Source: CAWDLX01 sp963753485 (lineage in GTDB: Bacteria > Actinomycetota > Actinomycetes > Mycobacteriales > Micromonosporaceae). From it: a stretch of 64,000 bases of DNA. Location: assembly GCA_963753485.1 (NCBI GenBank), contig CAVWCL010000001.1:726226-790225 (forward strand). Reading direction: 5' to 3'. Position numbers and translations under genes: made by a program. Under the pieces are notes generated by a model that saw nothing but the letters and a program-made list of their open reading frames with translations, searched no databases and was not told the origin of the DNA. Below are positions 43,472 through 52,948 of this stretch, piece after piece. Each line of letters starts with the position of its first letter. Position 1 is the first letter of the stretch.

Positions 43472-44731
43472 GTGACCGATCCTGACCTGACCGCGCTCCG
43501 CCAGCTCGCCCAGGACCTCGCCAACCAGCCGGACTGGCCCGGCGTGCTCACGCTGGCGCCTCGGCTGCGCGCCGATACCGCGTACTGGTTCGGAGTCTGG
43601 GCGCCGCTGGTCGCGATCGCCGCCCGGCAGACCGGTGACCCGTCGGCCCGGTCGTATCTGGACGAGGCCCTCGAAGGCGGCTTCAGCCAACCGGAGAACC
43701 TGGAGGGTGAGCTGGAGCGCGCGTTCGGCTCCGACCCCGACTGGCCCGCGATCGAGGCGGCCATCGTCGCGAACGTGCCCCCGGCCGCACTCGAACTGCT
43801 CGACTGGCCGGAACTCTCGCCGGCGCATCCGCTGGTGCTCACCCGCATCGCGGACGATCGCGTAGAAGAGCTGCGCCGGCAAATACCGCCGGCGCACCCG
43901 TCCGCCTGGGAGACCGCACGCGACCTGCTGGTCTGGGTGGCTGGCCGGTGGCAGCACTCGGCCACTGCCCACGTCGAGTGGGACGACGCGGTGCATGTGC
44001 TCTCCCGGGTGGAGGCGGGCGAGCGGTTCGCCTGCCGCGAGTACGCGCTCGTGCTGAGCCAGGCGCTCAACGTGGTCGGCATTCCGGCCCGCAGCGTCAC
44101 CCTGTTGCAGGCCAATCACCACAGTGGACTCGGGCGGGCCCACGCGGCCAGCGAGGCCTGGATCGACGACCTGGACTCCTGGGTGCTGCTGGACGGGCAG
44201 AACGGCATGTACTGGGTGGACTCCACCGGGCGCCCGTTGGACGTGACCGCTCTGCGTCGGCTCCAGCGCGCCGGCGGCCAACCGGCCGAGGTGGTGAGCC
44301 TGGCCGGCAGGCCCTCGGCCCAGTCCGCGCTCTGGTGGCCCTACTTCCGTTCGGTGGGGCCGGCCGGGGCGATGGTCTCCTCGGCCCCGTACGCGCCGAT
44401 GATCGAAGGCACCCTGGTCCAGGCCTGCGGGCAGCTGCTGCGGGAGCCGGCCGGGCTGCACCCCAACCTGTCCGAGCTGGGTATCGGCATCGCCGATGTC
44501 GCCGGCGTACCGGCGATCCAGCCGGTGACTCGCCACCCCTACGCCACCGGGTTCGAGATAACGGTGGCCGAGCACCAGTGGCAGCTGCCGGTGGCCGGCC
44601 AGCCGTGGCCGATCCCGACCGCGGTCGGCGGCGAGCGCACCGCAACCATCGCGATCGTGACCGGGTACGGCACCCACCACCGGCGCGCCGTGCGCTACGC
44701 GGTGCACGGTCGCCCCGGCGCCACGCCCTAG
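43472..44731 (+). CDS. Transglutaminase-like protein
   Basis: A 419-aa protein with a transglutaminase-like cysteine-protease core: Cys in ERFACREYALVLSQAL (residue ~190), His in GRAHAASEAWIDD (~228) and Asp in SWVLLDGQNGMYW (~241) complete the triad. The N-terminal 140 residues are helical and unrecognised; a beta-rich C-terminal part follows. Such proteins act as peptidases or amidases; the substrate is unknown. GTG 43472 has GGAGGG 10 nt before it. Confidence 0.78.
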   Translation: MTDPDLTALRQLAQDLANQPDWPGVLTLAPRLRADTAYWFGVWAPLVAIAARQTGDPSARSYLDEALEGGFSQPENLEGELERAFGSDPDWPAIEAAIVANVPPAALELLDWPELSPAHPLVLTRIADDRVEELRRQIPPAHPSAWETARDLLVWVAGRWQHSATAHVEWDDAVHVLSRVEAGERFACREYALVLSQALNVVGIPARSVTLLQANHHSGLGRAHAASEAWIDDLDSWVLLDGQNGMYWVDSTGRPLDVTALRRLQRAGGQPAEVVSLAGRPSAQSALWWPYFRSVGPAGAMVSSAPYAPMIEGTLVQACGQLLREPAGLHPNLSELGIGIADVAGVPAIQPVTRHPYATGFEITVAEHQWQLPVAGQPWPIPTAVGGERTATIAIVTGYGTHHRRAVRYAVHGRPGATP

Positions 44732-44797
44732 CCGGCCCCGGGGGCGGCGGTGGACGCTCCTGCGTACCAACCGACCTGGGAGTGCCGATATGGCAAG

Positions 44798-45793
44798 ATG
44801 ACGGCCATGCTCGAGGCCCCCGACCGCAATCTCGCCCTCGAACTGGTACGGGTCACCGAGGCGGCCGCGGTCGGCGCGGCAGAGTGGATCGGCCGGGGCG
44901 ACAGCAACGGCGCGGACAAGGCCGCCGTCGACGCCATGCGCATCATGTTCAGCACGGTGGCGATGAATGGCCGGGTGGTCATCGGCGAAGGCGAGAAGGA
45001 CGAAGCCCCGATGCTGTACAACGGCGAGTCCGTCGGCGTCGGCAGCGGCCAAAGCGTGGACATCGCGGTCGATCCGTTGGAGGGCACCACGCTGTGCGCC
45101 AACGGGCGGCCCAACTCGATCTCGATCATCGCGGTCTCCAACGGGGGCACGATGTTCAACCCCGGCCCCGCGCTCTATATGAACAAGGTGGTCGCCGGCC
45201 GGGACGCCGCCGACGCGGTGGACCTCGACGCTCCCCCGGCCGAGAACGTCCGGCGGGTGGCCCGCGTGCTCGGCAAACGGACCTCCGACGTCTCGGTCTA
45301 CCTGCTGGAGCGCGACCGGCACGCGGCGATCGTCGACGACCTGCGCACCGTGGGCGCGCGGATCCATCTGCTCAGCGCCGGTGACACCGCGCCGGCCATC
45401 GCCGCGGCTGGCATCGGCGACAGCGACGTGGACCTCGTCATGGGCGTCGGCGGATCGCCCGAGGCGGTGATCGTGGCCGCCGCCATGCGCTGCCTCGGCG
45501 GCACCATCCTGGCCCGCCTGTGGCCACGCGACGACGCCGAACGGGACCGGCTGGTGGACGCCGGATACCAGCTCGACCAGGTGCTCACCACCACCGATCT
45601 CGTCGGTGGGGACGACGTCTTCGTCGCCGCCACCGGAATCACCTCCGGCCAGCTGCTCCGTGGAGTCCGGGAGACCCCGATCAGCGTGGTGACCGACTCG
45701 ATCGTGATGCGCTCCCGCTCGGGCACCTGGCGCCGGATCGAGGCTCATCACAGCCCCGGCAAGCACGCCCTGCTCGCCGCCCGGGTGCGTTAG
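44798..45793 (+). CDS. glpX: Class II fructose-1,6-bisphosphatase
   Basis: A 331-aa GlpX enzyme of gluconeogenesis, converting fructose 1,6-bisphosphate to fructose 6-phosphate. Conserved blocks are GADKAAVDAMR, GRVVIGEGEKDEAP (metal Glu residues), DPLEGTTLCANG, MGVGGSPEAV and IAVSNGG. Length is normal for actinobacterial GlpX. Start ATG 44798 is likely; ATG 44807 is possible. The spacing to GGGAG is long, and a TATGGC -10-like string nearby raises the option of a leaderless transcript. Confidence 0.93.
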   Translation: MTAMLEAPDRNLALELVRVTEAAAVGAAEWIGRGDSNGADKAAVDAMRIMFSTVAMNGRVVIGEGEKDEAPMLYNGESVGVGSGQSVDIAVDPLEGTTLCANGRPNSISIIAVSNGGTMFNPGPALYMNKVVAGRDAADAVDLDAPPAENVRRVARVLGKRTSDVSVYLLERDRHAAIVDDLRTVGARIHLLSAGDTAPAIAAAGIGDSDVDLVMGVGGSPEAVIVAAAMRCLGGTILARLWPRDDAERDRLVDAGYQLDQVLTTTDLVGGDDVFVAATGITSGQLLRGVRETPISVVTDSIVMRSRSGTWRRIEAHHSPGKHALLAARVR

Positions 45794-45900
45794 CCCGCTG
45801 GGCCGCCGCCCCCGGTCCGGGCCGGGTCGGGACAGTAGACTCGTGGGCCAGCGGTCGCTTGGTGGCCGATCACGATGCCTGAACCCCTCGGCCGGAGACG

Positions 45901-46926
45901 ATGAGAGCACTGGTCAAGAGTGAGGCCTCGCCGGGCCTCTGGCTGCGCGACGTACCCCGACCCACGCCGGGTGACCAGGATGTGCTGATCCGCATCCTGC
46001 GCACCGGCATCTGCGGAACCGACCTGCACATCTACGGCTGGGACGACTGGGCCCGCCAGCACGTCCCGGTCCCGCTCACCATCGGGCACGAGTTCGTCGG
46101 CGAGGTCGTCGAGGTGGGTGCGGACGTCTCCGGGATAGCCGTCGGCGACCTCGTCAGCGGCGAGGGGCACGTCGTCTGCGGCACCTGTCGCAACTGCCGC
46201 GCCGGGCGGCGCCACCAGTGCGCGCACACCGACAGTGTCGGGCTGACCCGCGCTGGCGCCTTCGCCGAGTATCTCGCGCTGCCGGCGGGAAACGTCTGGC
46301 AGCACAAGACCGGCATCGACCTGGATGTCGCCGCCATCTTCGATCCGTTCGGCAACGCCGTGCACACCGCGCTGGCGTACCCGGTCATCAGCGAGGATGT
46401 GCTGATCACCGGAGCCGGTCCGATCGGGCTGATGGCCTCGGCCGTGGTCCGCCACGCCGGCGCCCGCTACGTCGTGGTCACCGACGTCAACGAATACCGG
46501 CTGGAGCTGGCCGCCAAGATGGGAGCCACCCGGGCGGTCGATTCCACGGTCGGCACGGTCGCCGACGCCCAGCGGGATCTCGGTATGCAGGAAGGTTTCG
46601 ATGTCGGGCTGGAGATGTCGGGCACCTCGGCCGCGCTGAACGAGATGGTGGCCAACATGACCCACGGCGGCCGGATCGCGCTGCTGGGGCTGCCGAGCCA
46701 ACCGGTGACGGTCGACCTGAGCACGGTCGTGCTGAACTCGTTGACCCTGTCCGGCATCTACGGTCGGGAGATGTTCGAGACCTGGTACGCGATGTCGGTG
46801 CTGGTCTCCCAGGGCCTGGACATCACGCCGGTGATCACGCACCGGTACCCGGCCGAGCAGTTCGAGGACGCGTTCGCCACGGCCCGCGAGGGCCGCTGCG
46901 GCAAGGTGCTGCTCTACTGGACCTAG
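45901..46926 (+). CDS. tdh: L-threonine 3-dehydrogenase
   Basis: A 341-aa zinc-dependent medium-chain dehydrogenase that oxidises threonine to 2-amino-3-ketobutyrate. The catalytic zinc site is CGTDLHIYGWDDW with GHEFVGEVVEVG; the structural zinc Cys cluster is CGTCRNCRAGRRHQC; the NAD segment starts ITGAGPIGLMA. It is followed after 42 nt by the ketobutyrate ligase gene with its own GGGAGGAG site, so the two form the standard threonine-to-glycine plus acetyl-CoA operon. Confidence 0.95.
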   Translation: MRALVKSEASPGLWLRDVPRPTPGDQDVLIRILRTGICGTDLHIYGWDDWARQHVPVPLTIGHEFVGEVVEVGADVSGIAVGDLVSGEGHVVCGTCRNCRAGRRHQCAHTDSVGLTRAGAFAEYLALPAGNVWQHKTGIDLDVAAIFDPFGNAVHTALAYPVISEDVLITGAGPIGLMASAVVRHAGARYVVVTDVNEYRLELAAKMGATRAVDSTVGTVADAQRDLGMQEGFDVGLEMSGTSAALNEMVANMTHGGRIALLGLPSQPVTVDLSTVVLNSLTLSGIYGREMFETWYAMSVLVSQGLDITPVITHRYPAEQFEDAFATAREGRCGKVLLYWT

Positions 46927-46968
46927 CCGCTGCCCAGTACTTCGTCAAGCCGCGGCGGGAGGAGCCGG

Positions 46969-48165
46969 ATGGACACCAGCATGCGCACCCATCTGCGGAC
47001 AACGCTCGACGAGATCCGCTCGGCCGGGCTCTACAAGGGCGAGCGGGTGATCGTCGGTCCACAGGGCGCCCACATCCAGGTGGCCAGCGCCGGCGAGGTG
47101 CTCAACCTCTGCGCGAACAATTACCTCGGTCTGGCCGACCACCCGGCGATCGTGGCGGCGGCGAAGCAGGCCCTGGACGAATGGGGCTACGGGATGGCCT
47201 CGGTCCGGTTCATCTGCGGCACCCAACTGCCGCACAAACGCCTGGAGGAGCGCATCTCGGCATTCCTCGGCACCGCCGACACGATCCTTTACGGCTCGTG
47301 TTTCGACGCCAACGGCGGACTCTTCGAGGCCCTGCTCGGCCCGGATGACGTGGTCATCTCCGATGAGTTGAACCACGCCAGCATCATCGACGGGATCCGG
47401 CTGTGCAAGGCGCGCCGGCGACGCTACCGCAACCGGGACATGGCCGACCTCGAAGATCAGCTCCGGCAGGAGTCCGGCGCGCGCTTCCGCATGATCGCGA
47501 CCGACGGCGTGTTCTCGATGGACGGCTACCTCGCGCCCCTGGATGAGATCTGCCGGCTGGCCCGCGAGTACGATGCCCTGGTCATGGTCGACGACTCCCA
47601 CGCCGTCGGCTTCATGGGACCCCACGGCGGCGGAACCCCGGACCTGTTCGGGGTGGCCGACCAGATCGACATCCTCACCGGCACCCTCGGCAAGGCACTC
47701 GGCGGAGCCAGCGGGGGGTACGTCAGCGGTCGGGCGGAGATCGTCGAGCTGCTGCGCCAGCGCTCCCGCCCCTACCTGTTCTCCAACTCCGTGCCGCCGG
47801 CCGTGGTGGCCGCCTCGCTCGCCGTCCTTGACCTGCTGGCCAGCACGGCCGACCTGCGCCAGCGGCTGTTCGACAACGCGGACTTCTTCCGCACCCGGAT
47901 GACCGAGCTGGGGTTCACCGTCCTGCCCGGTGAGCATCCGATCGTGCCGGTGATGCTGGGCGAGGCCACGGCGGCCGCACAGCTCGCCGAGCGGCTGCTG
48001 GGCAAGGGCATCTACGTGACCGCGTTCTCCTATCCGGTGGTGCCCACGGGACTGGCTCGGATCCGCACCCAGATGTCCGCCGCGCACACCCGCGATGATC
48101 TGGAACGCGCCGCCGCGGCCTTCGCCGAAGCCCGCGACGAGCTTGGCGCGGCCGCGGCGCGGTAA
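46969..48165 (+). CDS. kbl: Glycine C-acetyltransferase
   Basis: A 398-aa PLP enzyme of the alpha-oxoamine synthase family that splits 2-amino-3-ketobutyrate with CoA to glycine and acetyl-CoA. NNYLGLADHPAIVAAAKQAL, SDELNHASIIDGIRL, MVDDSHAVGFMGPHG and the PLP lysine in LTGTLGKALGGASGG are all present. Start ATG 46969 follows GGGAGGAG. It is translated together with tdh. Confidence 0.95.
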   Translation: MDTSMRTHLRTTLDEIRSAGLYKGERVIVGPQGAHIQVASAGEVLNLCANNYLGLADHPAIVAAAKQALDEWGYGMASVRFICGTQLPHKRLEERISAFLGTADTILYGSCFDANGGLFEALLGPDDVVISDELNHASIIDGIRLCKARRRRYRNRDMADLEDQLRQESGARFRMIATDGVFSMDGYLAPLDEICRLAREYDALVMVDDSHAVGFMGPHGGGTPDLFGVADQIDILTGTLGKALGGASGGYVSGRAEIVELLRQRSRPYLFSNSVPPAVVAASLAVLDLLASTADLRQRLFDNADFFRTRMTELGFTVLPGEHPIVPVMLGEATAAAQLAERLLGKGIYVTAFSYPVVPTGLARIRTQMSAAHTRDDLERAAAAFAEARDELGAAAAR

Positions 48166-48357
48166 GGACCGATCGGGGCACCGTCCCGATTAGTTTGGAA
48201 TTCTCCAGTCGCTTTTCCGCGTTTCTTGACCGATCCGGCGAATGCCGGAACACCAACGGGTCTTTGCGGCTGGAAAGACGTCCCGAAGACGTATCGGTGA
48301 CGCTGGTCGATCAGATAGAATCCAGGCTCGCTTTCGGTAACTGGGAAAAGAGTAGCC

Positions 48358-51300
48358 GTGTCGGATCTGCTTCTCGACCGCGACCAGCTCGACCACCTGC
48401 TCGAGGCGCTGCTGCAGGTTCCGGGCCTCGATGATCCCGATATTCGCGACGCCCGGGTGGAAGATCTGACCAGAGCGCTTCGCCGGCCGCTTGACGCGAC
48501 ACGGTTCACCGACAGCCGGCACGACCTCTCCTCCATCATCACGGCGTGCGCGTCCTGCTCCGGTGGTCTGCGTACGTTCGCTCAGGTCGTCTACTCCCAC
48601 CATCGCGGCGAGTCGAGCTCGCGCGCGGTCGCGCTGGCGGAGAGCCTGAGCGAGGCGGCGTTGCTCTCCACGCCCGACCGTGAGGCCCTGCACAACCATC
48701 TCGCCGGCATCCCGGTGGGCCAGATCGCCGACGCGGTCAGCGAGCTGGTCGACGCCGCCGATCTGCGCTCGCTGCAGGCATGGCGCGACATCCCGGCGGC
48801 AATCCGCATGCTGGAACGGCTGCCCATTCCCGACGATGGCGTACCGCAGCTGGTGACGTTCGCCGATCGGTTGGCGCACGTGGTCTCGGGCGCGGAGGCG
48901 GCGAACCTGCGGCAGTGGATCGACATGGTCGCCGGCGGCCTCGGGGTCGACGCCACCGCGCTGGCCGAGCTGCGCGCGGTGAGCGCCCGCCGGGCCGCCG
49001 TTGGCCGGGCCTCCGGAGCCCCCGCCCAACGGGGCGGGTCGAGCGGCGAGGACCAGCCGCCGCGGTCGCGCCGCGCCGAGGAGTCCGCGCTGATCTGGGG
49101 CGGGGTGCCGATCCGCAACCGGAACTTCACCGGTCGGGTCGCCCTGCTCGCCCGCCTCGGCGACGCTCTGCGCACCAGCTCGACCGCGTCGGTGCTGCCA
49201 CCGACGCTGCACGGCCTCGGTGGTGTCGGCAAGACCCAGCTCGTCATCGAGTACGTCTACCGCCACATGAACGAGTACGACCTGGTGTGGTGGATCCCGG
49301 CCGAGCAGACCTCAACCGTGCTCGCCTCGCTCACCCAGCTGGCCGAGCGGCTGGGCCTGCCGATCACCGAGGATCTCCAGCAGACCGCCCGCACCGCACT
49401 GGACACCCTGGCCACCGGGGAGAACGCCTGGCTCCTGGTCTACGACAACGCCGACGATCCGGCGATGCTCGACCAGCTCGTGCCCACCACCGGCGGGCAT
49501 GTCGTCATCACCACCCGCAACCAGGAATGGTCAACCGTCGGCCGGGCCATCGAGGTCGACATCTTCGAACGTTCGGAGAGCATCGAGCTGCTGCAGCGGC
49601 GTACCGTGGACGACCGCGGCGCGCTGCGGATCTCGACCGCCGACGCCGACCGGCTCGCCGACAAGCTCGGGGACCTCCCGCTCGCGCTCGAGCAGGCCGC
49701 GGCCTGGTACCTGGCCACCGCGATGCCGGTCAACGAATACATCGACCTGCTCGACAGCCACATCAAGGATCTGCTCTCCGAGGGCAAGCCGTCGAACTAC
49801 CCGCTGACCGTCGCCGCGTTCGTCACCCTCGCCATCGACCAGCTGCGCGCGACCGCCCCGGCCACGGCACAGCTGTTCGAGCTCTTCGCCTATCTGGGCG
49901 GTGAGCCGGTCGCGGTGTCGCTGCTACGACGGGGCAAGGACGCGGATGTCAGCGAGCCACTGCGCTCGCTGCTCGGCGCCTCGATCCCGATGAACCGCAC
50001 GGTCCGCGACCTCAACCGGTTCGGCCTGGCCAAGGTGGACGCGGCCCAGCGGATGCAGGTGCACCGGCTCGTGCAGCGGGTCCTGCGGGACAGCCTGAAC
50101 GACGAGCTCGCCCGCGCGACGCTCCACAATGCCCAGAACCTGCTCGCCGCGGCCGACCCCGGCGATCCCGACGAGCATCCGGCCGAGCTTTCCCGGCAGC
50201 GGGAGATGGGTCCGCACGTCGGCCCGGCCAACATGATCCACGCAGATAACATGGCTGCCCGGCAAGCGGTGCTGAACTACGCGCGGTTCCTCTACATCAC
50301 CGGTGACTACGAGAACAGCCGCCGGTTGGCCGAAGAGGCGGTGCGCGCCTGGACCCCCGACACCTCGCATCCCCGGCTCGGACCGGATGGGGAGCTGACC
50401 CTCATCGCCCGGGCGCAGATCGCCAACGCCACCCGCACGCTGGGAAACAGCGCTGTCGCCGCCGAGATCACCCGCGATGTGTTCGAGCGGCTGCGGCGAA
50501 ACCCCGACATCGGCGAGCGCCACGAGTTCACGCTCATCACCGGCAACCAGATCGGGGCCGACCTGCGCATCGCCGGACAGTATCGCGAGGCGCTCGACTT
50601 CGATATCACGTCCGTGGCACTGCACCGTGAGGTGTTCGGGCCGGAGGACACCTACACCCTGCGGGCCCAGGCGAACCTGGCCGTCGACCATCGCATGATC
50701 GGCAACTTCGCCGAAGCCTTCGCCCTTGACCAGGACATCGCCAACCACTGGGAGGATGTCGGCGGCACCGACCCACGCGCCCTGGCCGCCTACATCAACC
50801 TGGCCCGCAACTGCTACGGGATCGGCGCCTACCGCACCGGCCTGGAGATTCTGGAGCGGTGGCGCCCGGTGCTGCAGAACATGCTCGGACCCAACCACAG
50901 TCAGGTGCTGCTGGCCGGGCGGACCTATGCCATCACCCTGCGCAAGGCCGGCCAGCTGGCCGAGGCGGCCGAGGTCATGCAGGAGAACCGTGAGCGAGTG
51001 CGCATCCGCTTCGGCGCCAACCACGAGTTCGCGGTCGCGGCCACGGTCAGCCACGCCAGCATCCTGCGCGAGCTGGGGCAGCTCGACGACGCATTGGCGC
51101 TGATCGAGGATGCGATCGCGCGCTACGACGCCAACTTCGGTGCTCGCCATCCGTTGACCCTGGTTGCCCGGGTGAACGAGGCGATCCTGCAGCGCACGCG
51201 TAACGACGTCACCGCGGCCCGGGCGCTGGACGAGCAGAGCCATGCCGACCTGACCGAGGTGCTGGGCGCCGACCATCCCTACGCCCTCTGCGCCGGTGCG

Positions 51301-51618
51301 TCGCTCGCGACGGACTACTCGCGCTCCGGTGACCACGACGCCGCGCTGGCGCTCTCGACCGAGGTGCTCGAACGGACCCGCAACATCGCGGGCGGCGGGC
51401 ACGAGGCCCGCGGCGGCGCGGAGCACCCGTACCTGTTGATGCGGGCCATCAACCAGTCGCATGACCTGCGCGCGACCGGCGCCATCGAGGAGGCGGACGC
51501 ACTCTTCGACGAGTCGCTCGCGGGCCTGCGGGACGCACTCGGCGCCAACCACCCGGACGTGGTCGCGATCGAGCAGGGCGCTCGTACTGAGGGCGACATC
51601 GAGCCGCCACCGACCTGA
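48358..51618 (+). CDS. FxSxx-COOH system NTPase-TPR protein (FxsT1)
   Basis: A 1086-aa STAND-type NTPase with TPR repeats. The N-terminal ~210 residues form a helical effector-associated-like domain with no TIR motif. The NB-ARC-like core has P-loop GLGGVGKTQL (residues ~286-295), WLLVYDNADDP near 358 and HVVITTRNQEW near 380. C-terminal TPRs (from ~630) include LTEVLGADHPYALCAGASLA-type units and end DIEPPPT. This fits the FxSxx-COOH-system tetratricopeptide family. Its paralogue is at 54679, and the two share a DIEPP tail. GTG 48358; the stop TGA lies in a 12-bp palindrome shared with the convergent HExxH gene. Confidence 0.78.
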   Translation: MSDLLLDRDQLDHLLEALLQVPGLDDPDIRDARVEDLTRALRRPLDATRFTDSRHDLSSIITACASCSGGLRTFAQVVYSHHRGESSSRAVALAESLSEAALLSTPDREALHNHLAGIPVGQIADAVSELVDAADLRSLQAWRDIPAAIRMLERLPIPDDGVPQLVTFADRLAHVVSGAEAANLRQWIDMVAGGLGVDATALAELRAVSARRAAVGRASGAPAQRGGSSGEDQPPRSRRAEESALIWGGVPIRNRNFTGRVALLARLGDALRTSSTASVLPPTLHGLGGVGKTQLVIEYVYRHMNEYDLVWWIPAEQTSTVLASLTQLAERLGLPITEDLQQTARTALDTLATGENAWLLVYDNADDPAMLDQLVPTTGGHVVITTRNQEWSTVGRAIEVDIFERSESIELLQRRTVDDRGALRISTADADRLADKLGDLPLALEQAAAWYLATAMPVNEYIDLLDSHIKDLLSEGKPSNYPLTVAAFVTLAIDQLRATAPATAQLFELFAYLGGEPVAVSLLRRGKDADVSEPLRSLLGASIPMNRTVRDLNRFGLAKVDAAQRMQVHRLVQRVLRDSLNDELARATLHNAQNLLAAADPGDPDEHPAELSRQREMGPHVGPANMIHADNMAARQAVLNYARFLYITGDYENSRRLAEEAVRAWTPDTSHPRLGPDGELTLIARAQIANATRTLGNSAVAAEITRDVFERLRRNPDIGERHEFTLITGNQIGADLRIAGQYREALDFDITSVALHREVFGPEDTYTLRAQANLAVDHRMIGNFAEAFALDQDIANHWEDVGGTDPRALAAYINLARNCYGIGAYRTGLEILERWRPVLQNMLGPNHSQVLLAGRTYAITLRKAGQLAEAAEVMQENRERVRIRFGANHEFAVAATVSHASILRELGQLDDALALIEDAIARYDANFGARHPLTLVARVNEAILQRTRNDVTAARALDEQSHADLTEVLGADHPYALCAGASLATDYSRSGDHDAALALSTEVLERTRNIAGGGHEARGGAEHPYLLMRAINQSHDLRATGAIEEADALFDESLAGLRDALGANHPDVVAIEQGARTEGDIEPPPT

Positions 51619-51622
51619 CCGG

Positions 51623-52948
51623 TCAGGCGCCGCCGTTACGCTCGCGCCACTGGGCATGGGTCCGGTCAAGGGCCTGCTCGGCGGCGCGCGCGACGGCGGC
51701 GGGCACCGGCTCCGCGAGCATGGCGTCGGTGACCTCCCGCAGCCGTTCGGCGAGCGCCCGGCCGGCCGGCGTCAGGGAAGCCGACTGCTCCACCGCGGCG
51801 AGACCCCGATCCACCTGGAGGCGGGCTTCAGCGAACCGGGCCTCGGCCAGTGCCGAGAGCGCCTTCACGCCGCACAGCGCGCGCCACGTGTCGGCCACCC
51901 CGACGAACGCGTACACCCCTTGCAGGAGTCCGGCCAGCGGGCGCGGGTCGACCCGCCACGGAGCGAAGTACCGCCGGCGGTCCGTCGGGTCGCTGAGCTG
52001 AGTCAGGTCGAGGAGGGCGCACAGCTTCGAGTGCTGGAACTCGTGCACGAGCGTGACCGCGAACTCAGCGGCCGAGGGCGGCCGGGTCAGCCCGAAGACG
52101 CCGAACGCGTGCCGAAGGGTGGCGCTGCGCGCGGTCCGCTGGTCGGTCTGTACCAGCGGCACCAACGTCCGCAGGCCCGCCGCGAGCTCCTCGGCGCGGC
52201 CGGGCAAGCGCTCACCGAGCAGGCCCCAGGCCTCGGCGAAGAGCGCCCGCCAGCGTTCGACCTCGGGCTCGGGCAACCGGGGGGCCGGCGGCGCATGGTG
52301 ACCGTGGCGGTAGGGGTCGAGGTCGTCGAGGCCGAGGCGGATCCGGCGCCCACCAGCCTCGGCGTCGAGGTACCGCACCGGCTGCCAGCCGGGACGCTCC
52401 TCGGTCGGGTCCTGCGGAACCTCGACGACCATGCTCGCGGCGGCCACGGTGAGCCGCCCGCGCACCGCGGTCAGCGTCGCCGAGCGGTGCCGGTGCCCCG
52501 GATCGGCGCGGCCCGCGGGTTGGCTGGCGATGGTGGCGAGCCCGAGTCCGGGCAGGGCCACGTCACCGTCGCGCATCGCGACCGTCGCGGCACCGTCCAC
52601 ATCGGTCGCGGCGCAGGCGACGATCGCCAGGGCGGCCAGGTGGGCCAGGTCGTCCGGCGCGGCCGCGCCCACCCGTTGCTGGGCCCGGCTCGCAATCGCA
52701 CTCCAGGCGCCCACGAGCGGAGCCGCCAGGACCTCGCCGAAGCGTTCCGGGCGACCCCGGCGCGCCCGGTCGAGCGCGTCGGCCACGCCGTCACGGCCGG
52801 GTATGTCGTCGGGCCACGTCGCGAGCAGGTGCCCGATCAGCAGCAGGTGCTTGCTGAGCTGGGCCGCGCGGAGCTTCTCGATCGCCGCGCTACCACCACC
52901 GCCATCGGCGAGACCGTCGAAGACGTCGGACGGCAGCGAATGTGTCAT
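51623..52948 (-). CDS. HExxH-motif putative peptide beta-hydroxylase
   Basis: A 441-aa protein of the family named for the HExxH motif, found beside FxsB radical SAM enzymes. The motif HEFQH is in TLVHEFQHSKLCALL (residue ~308). Members are now described as 2-oxoglutarate-dependent peptide beta-hydroxylases rather than proteases (recalled knowledge). ATG 52948 overlaps the FxsB stop by one base (TGATG). Last gene of the precursor-maturase operon. An added upstream stretch lies inside fxsB and was rejected. Confidence 0.75.
   Translation of the reverse strand: MTHSLPSDVFDGLADGGGGSAAIEKLRAAQLSKHLLLIGHLLATWPDDIPGRDGVADALDRARRGRPERFGEVLAAPLVGAWSAIASRAQQRVGAAAPDDLAHLAALAIVACAATDVDGAATVAMRDGDVALPGLGLATIASQPAGRADPGHRHRSATLTAVRGRLTVAAASMVVEVPQDPTEERPGWQPVRYLDAEAGGRRIRLGLDDLDPYRHGHHAPPAPRLPEPEVERWRALFAEAWGLLGERLPGRAEELAAGLRTLVPLVQTDQRTARSATLRHAFGVFGLTRPPSAAEFAVTLVHEFQHSKLCALLDLTQLSDPTDRRRYFAPWRVDPRPLAGLLQGVYAFVGVADTWRALCGVKALSALAEARFAEARLQVDRGLAAVEQSASLTPAGRALAERLREVTDAMLAEPVPAAVARAAEQALDRTHAQWRERNGGA

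Noticed and set aside
48195..48357. Additional FxsA-like precursor upstream of FxsT1
   Set aside because: No frame on either strand ends with an FxS motif or has the leader pattern.
51615..51626. CTGACCGGTCAG palindrome as bidirectional terminator
   Set aside because: Only 6 bp per arm without loop; it arises from two facing TGA stops.
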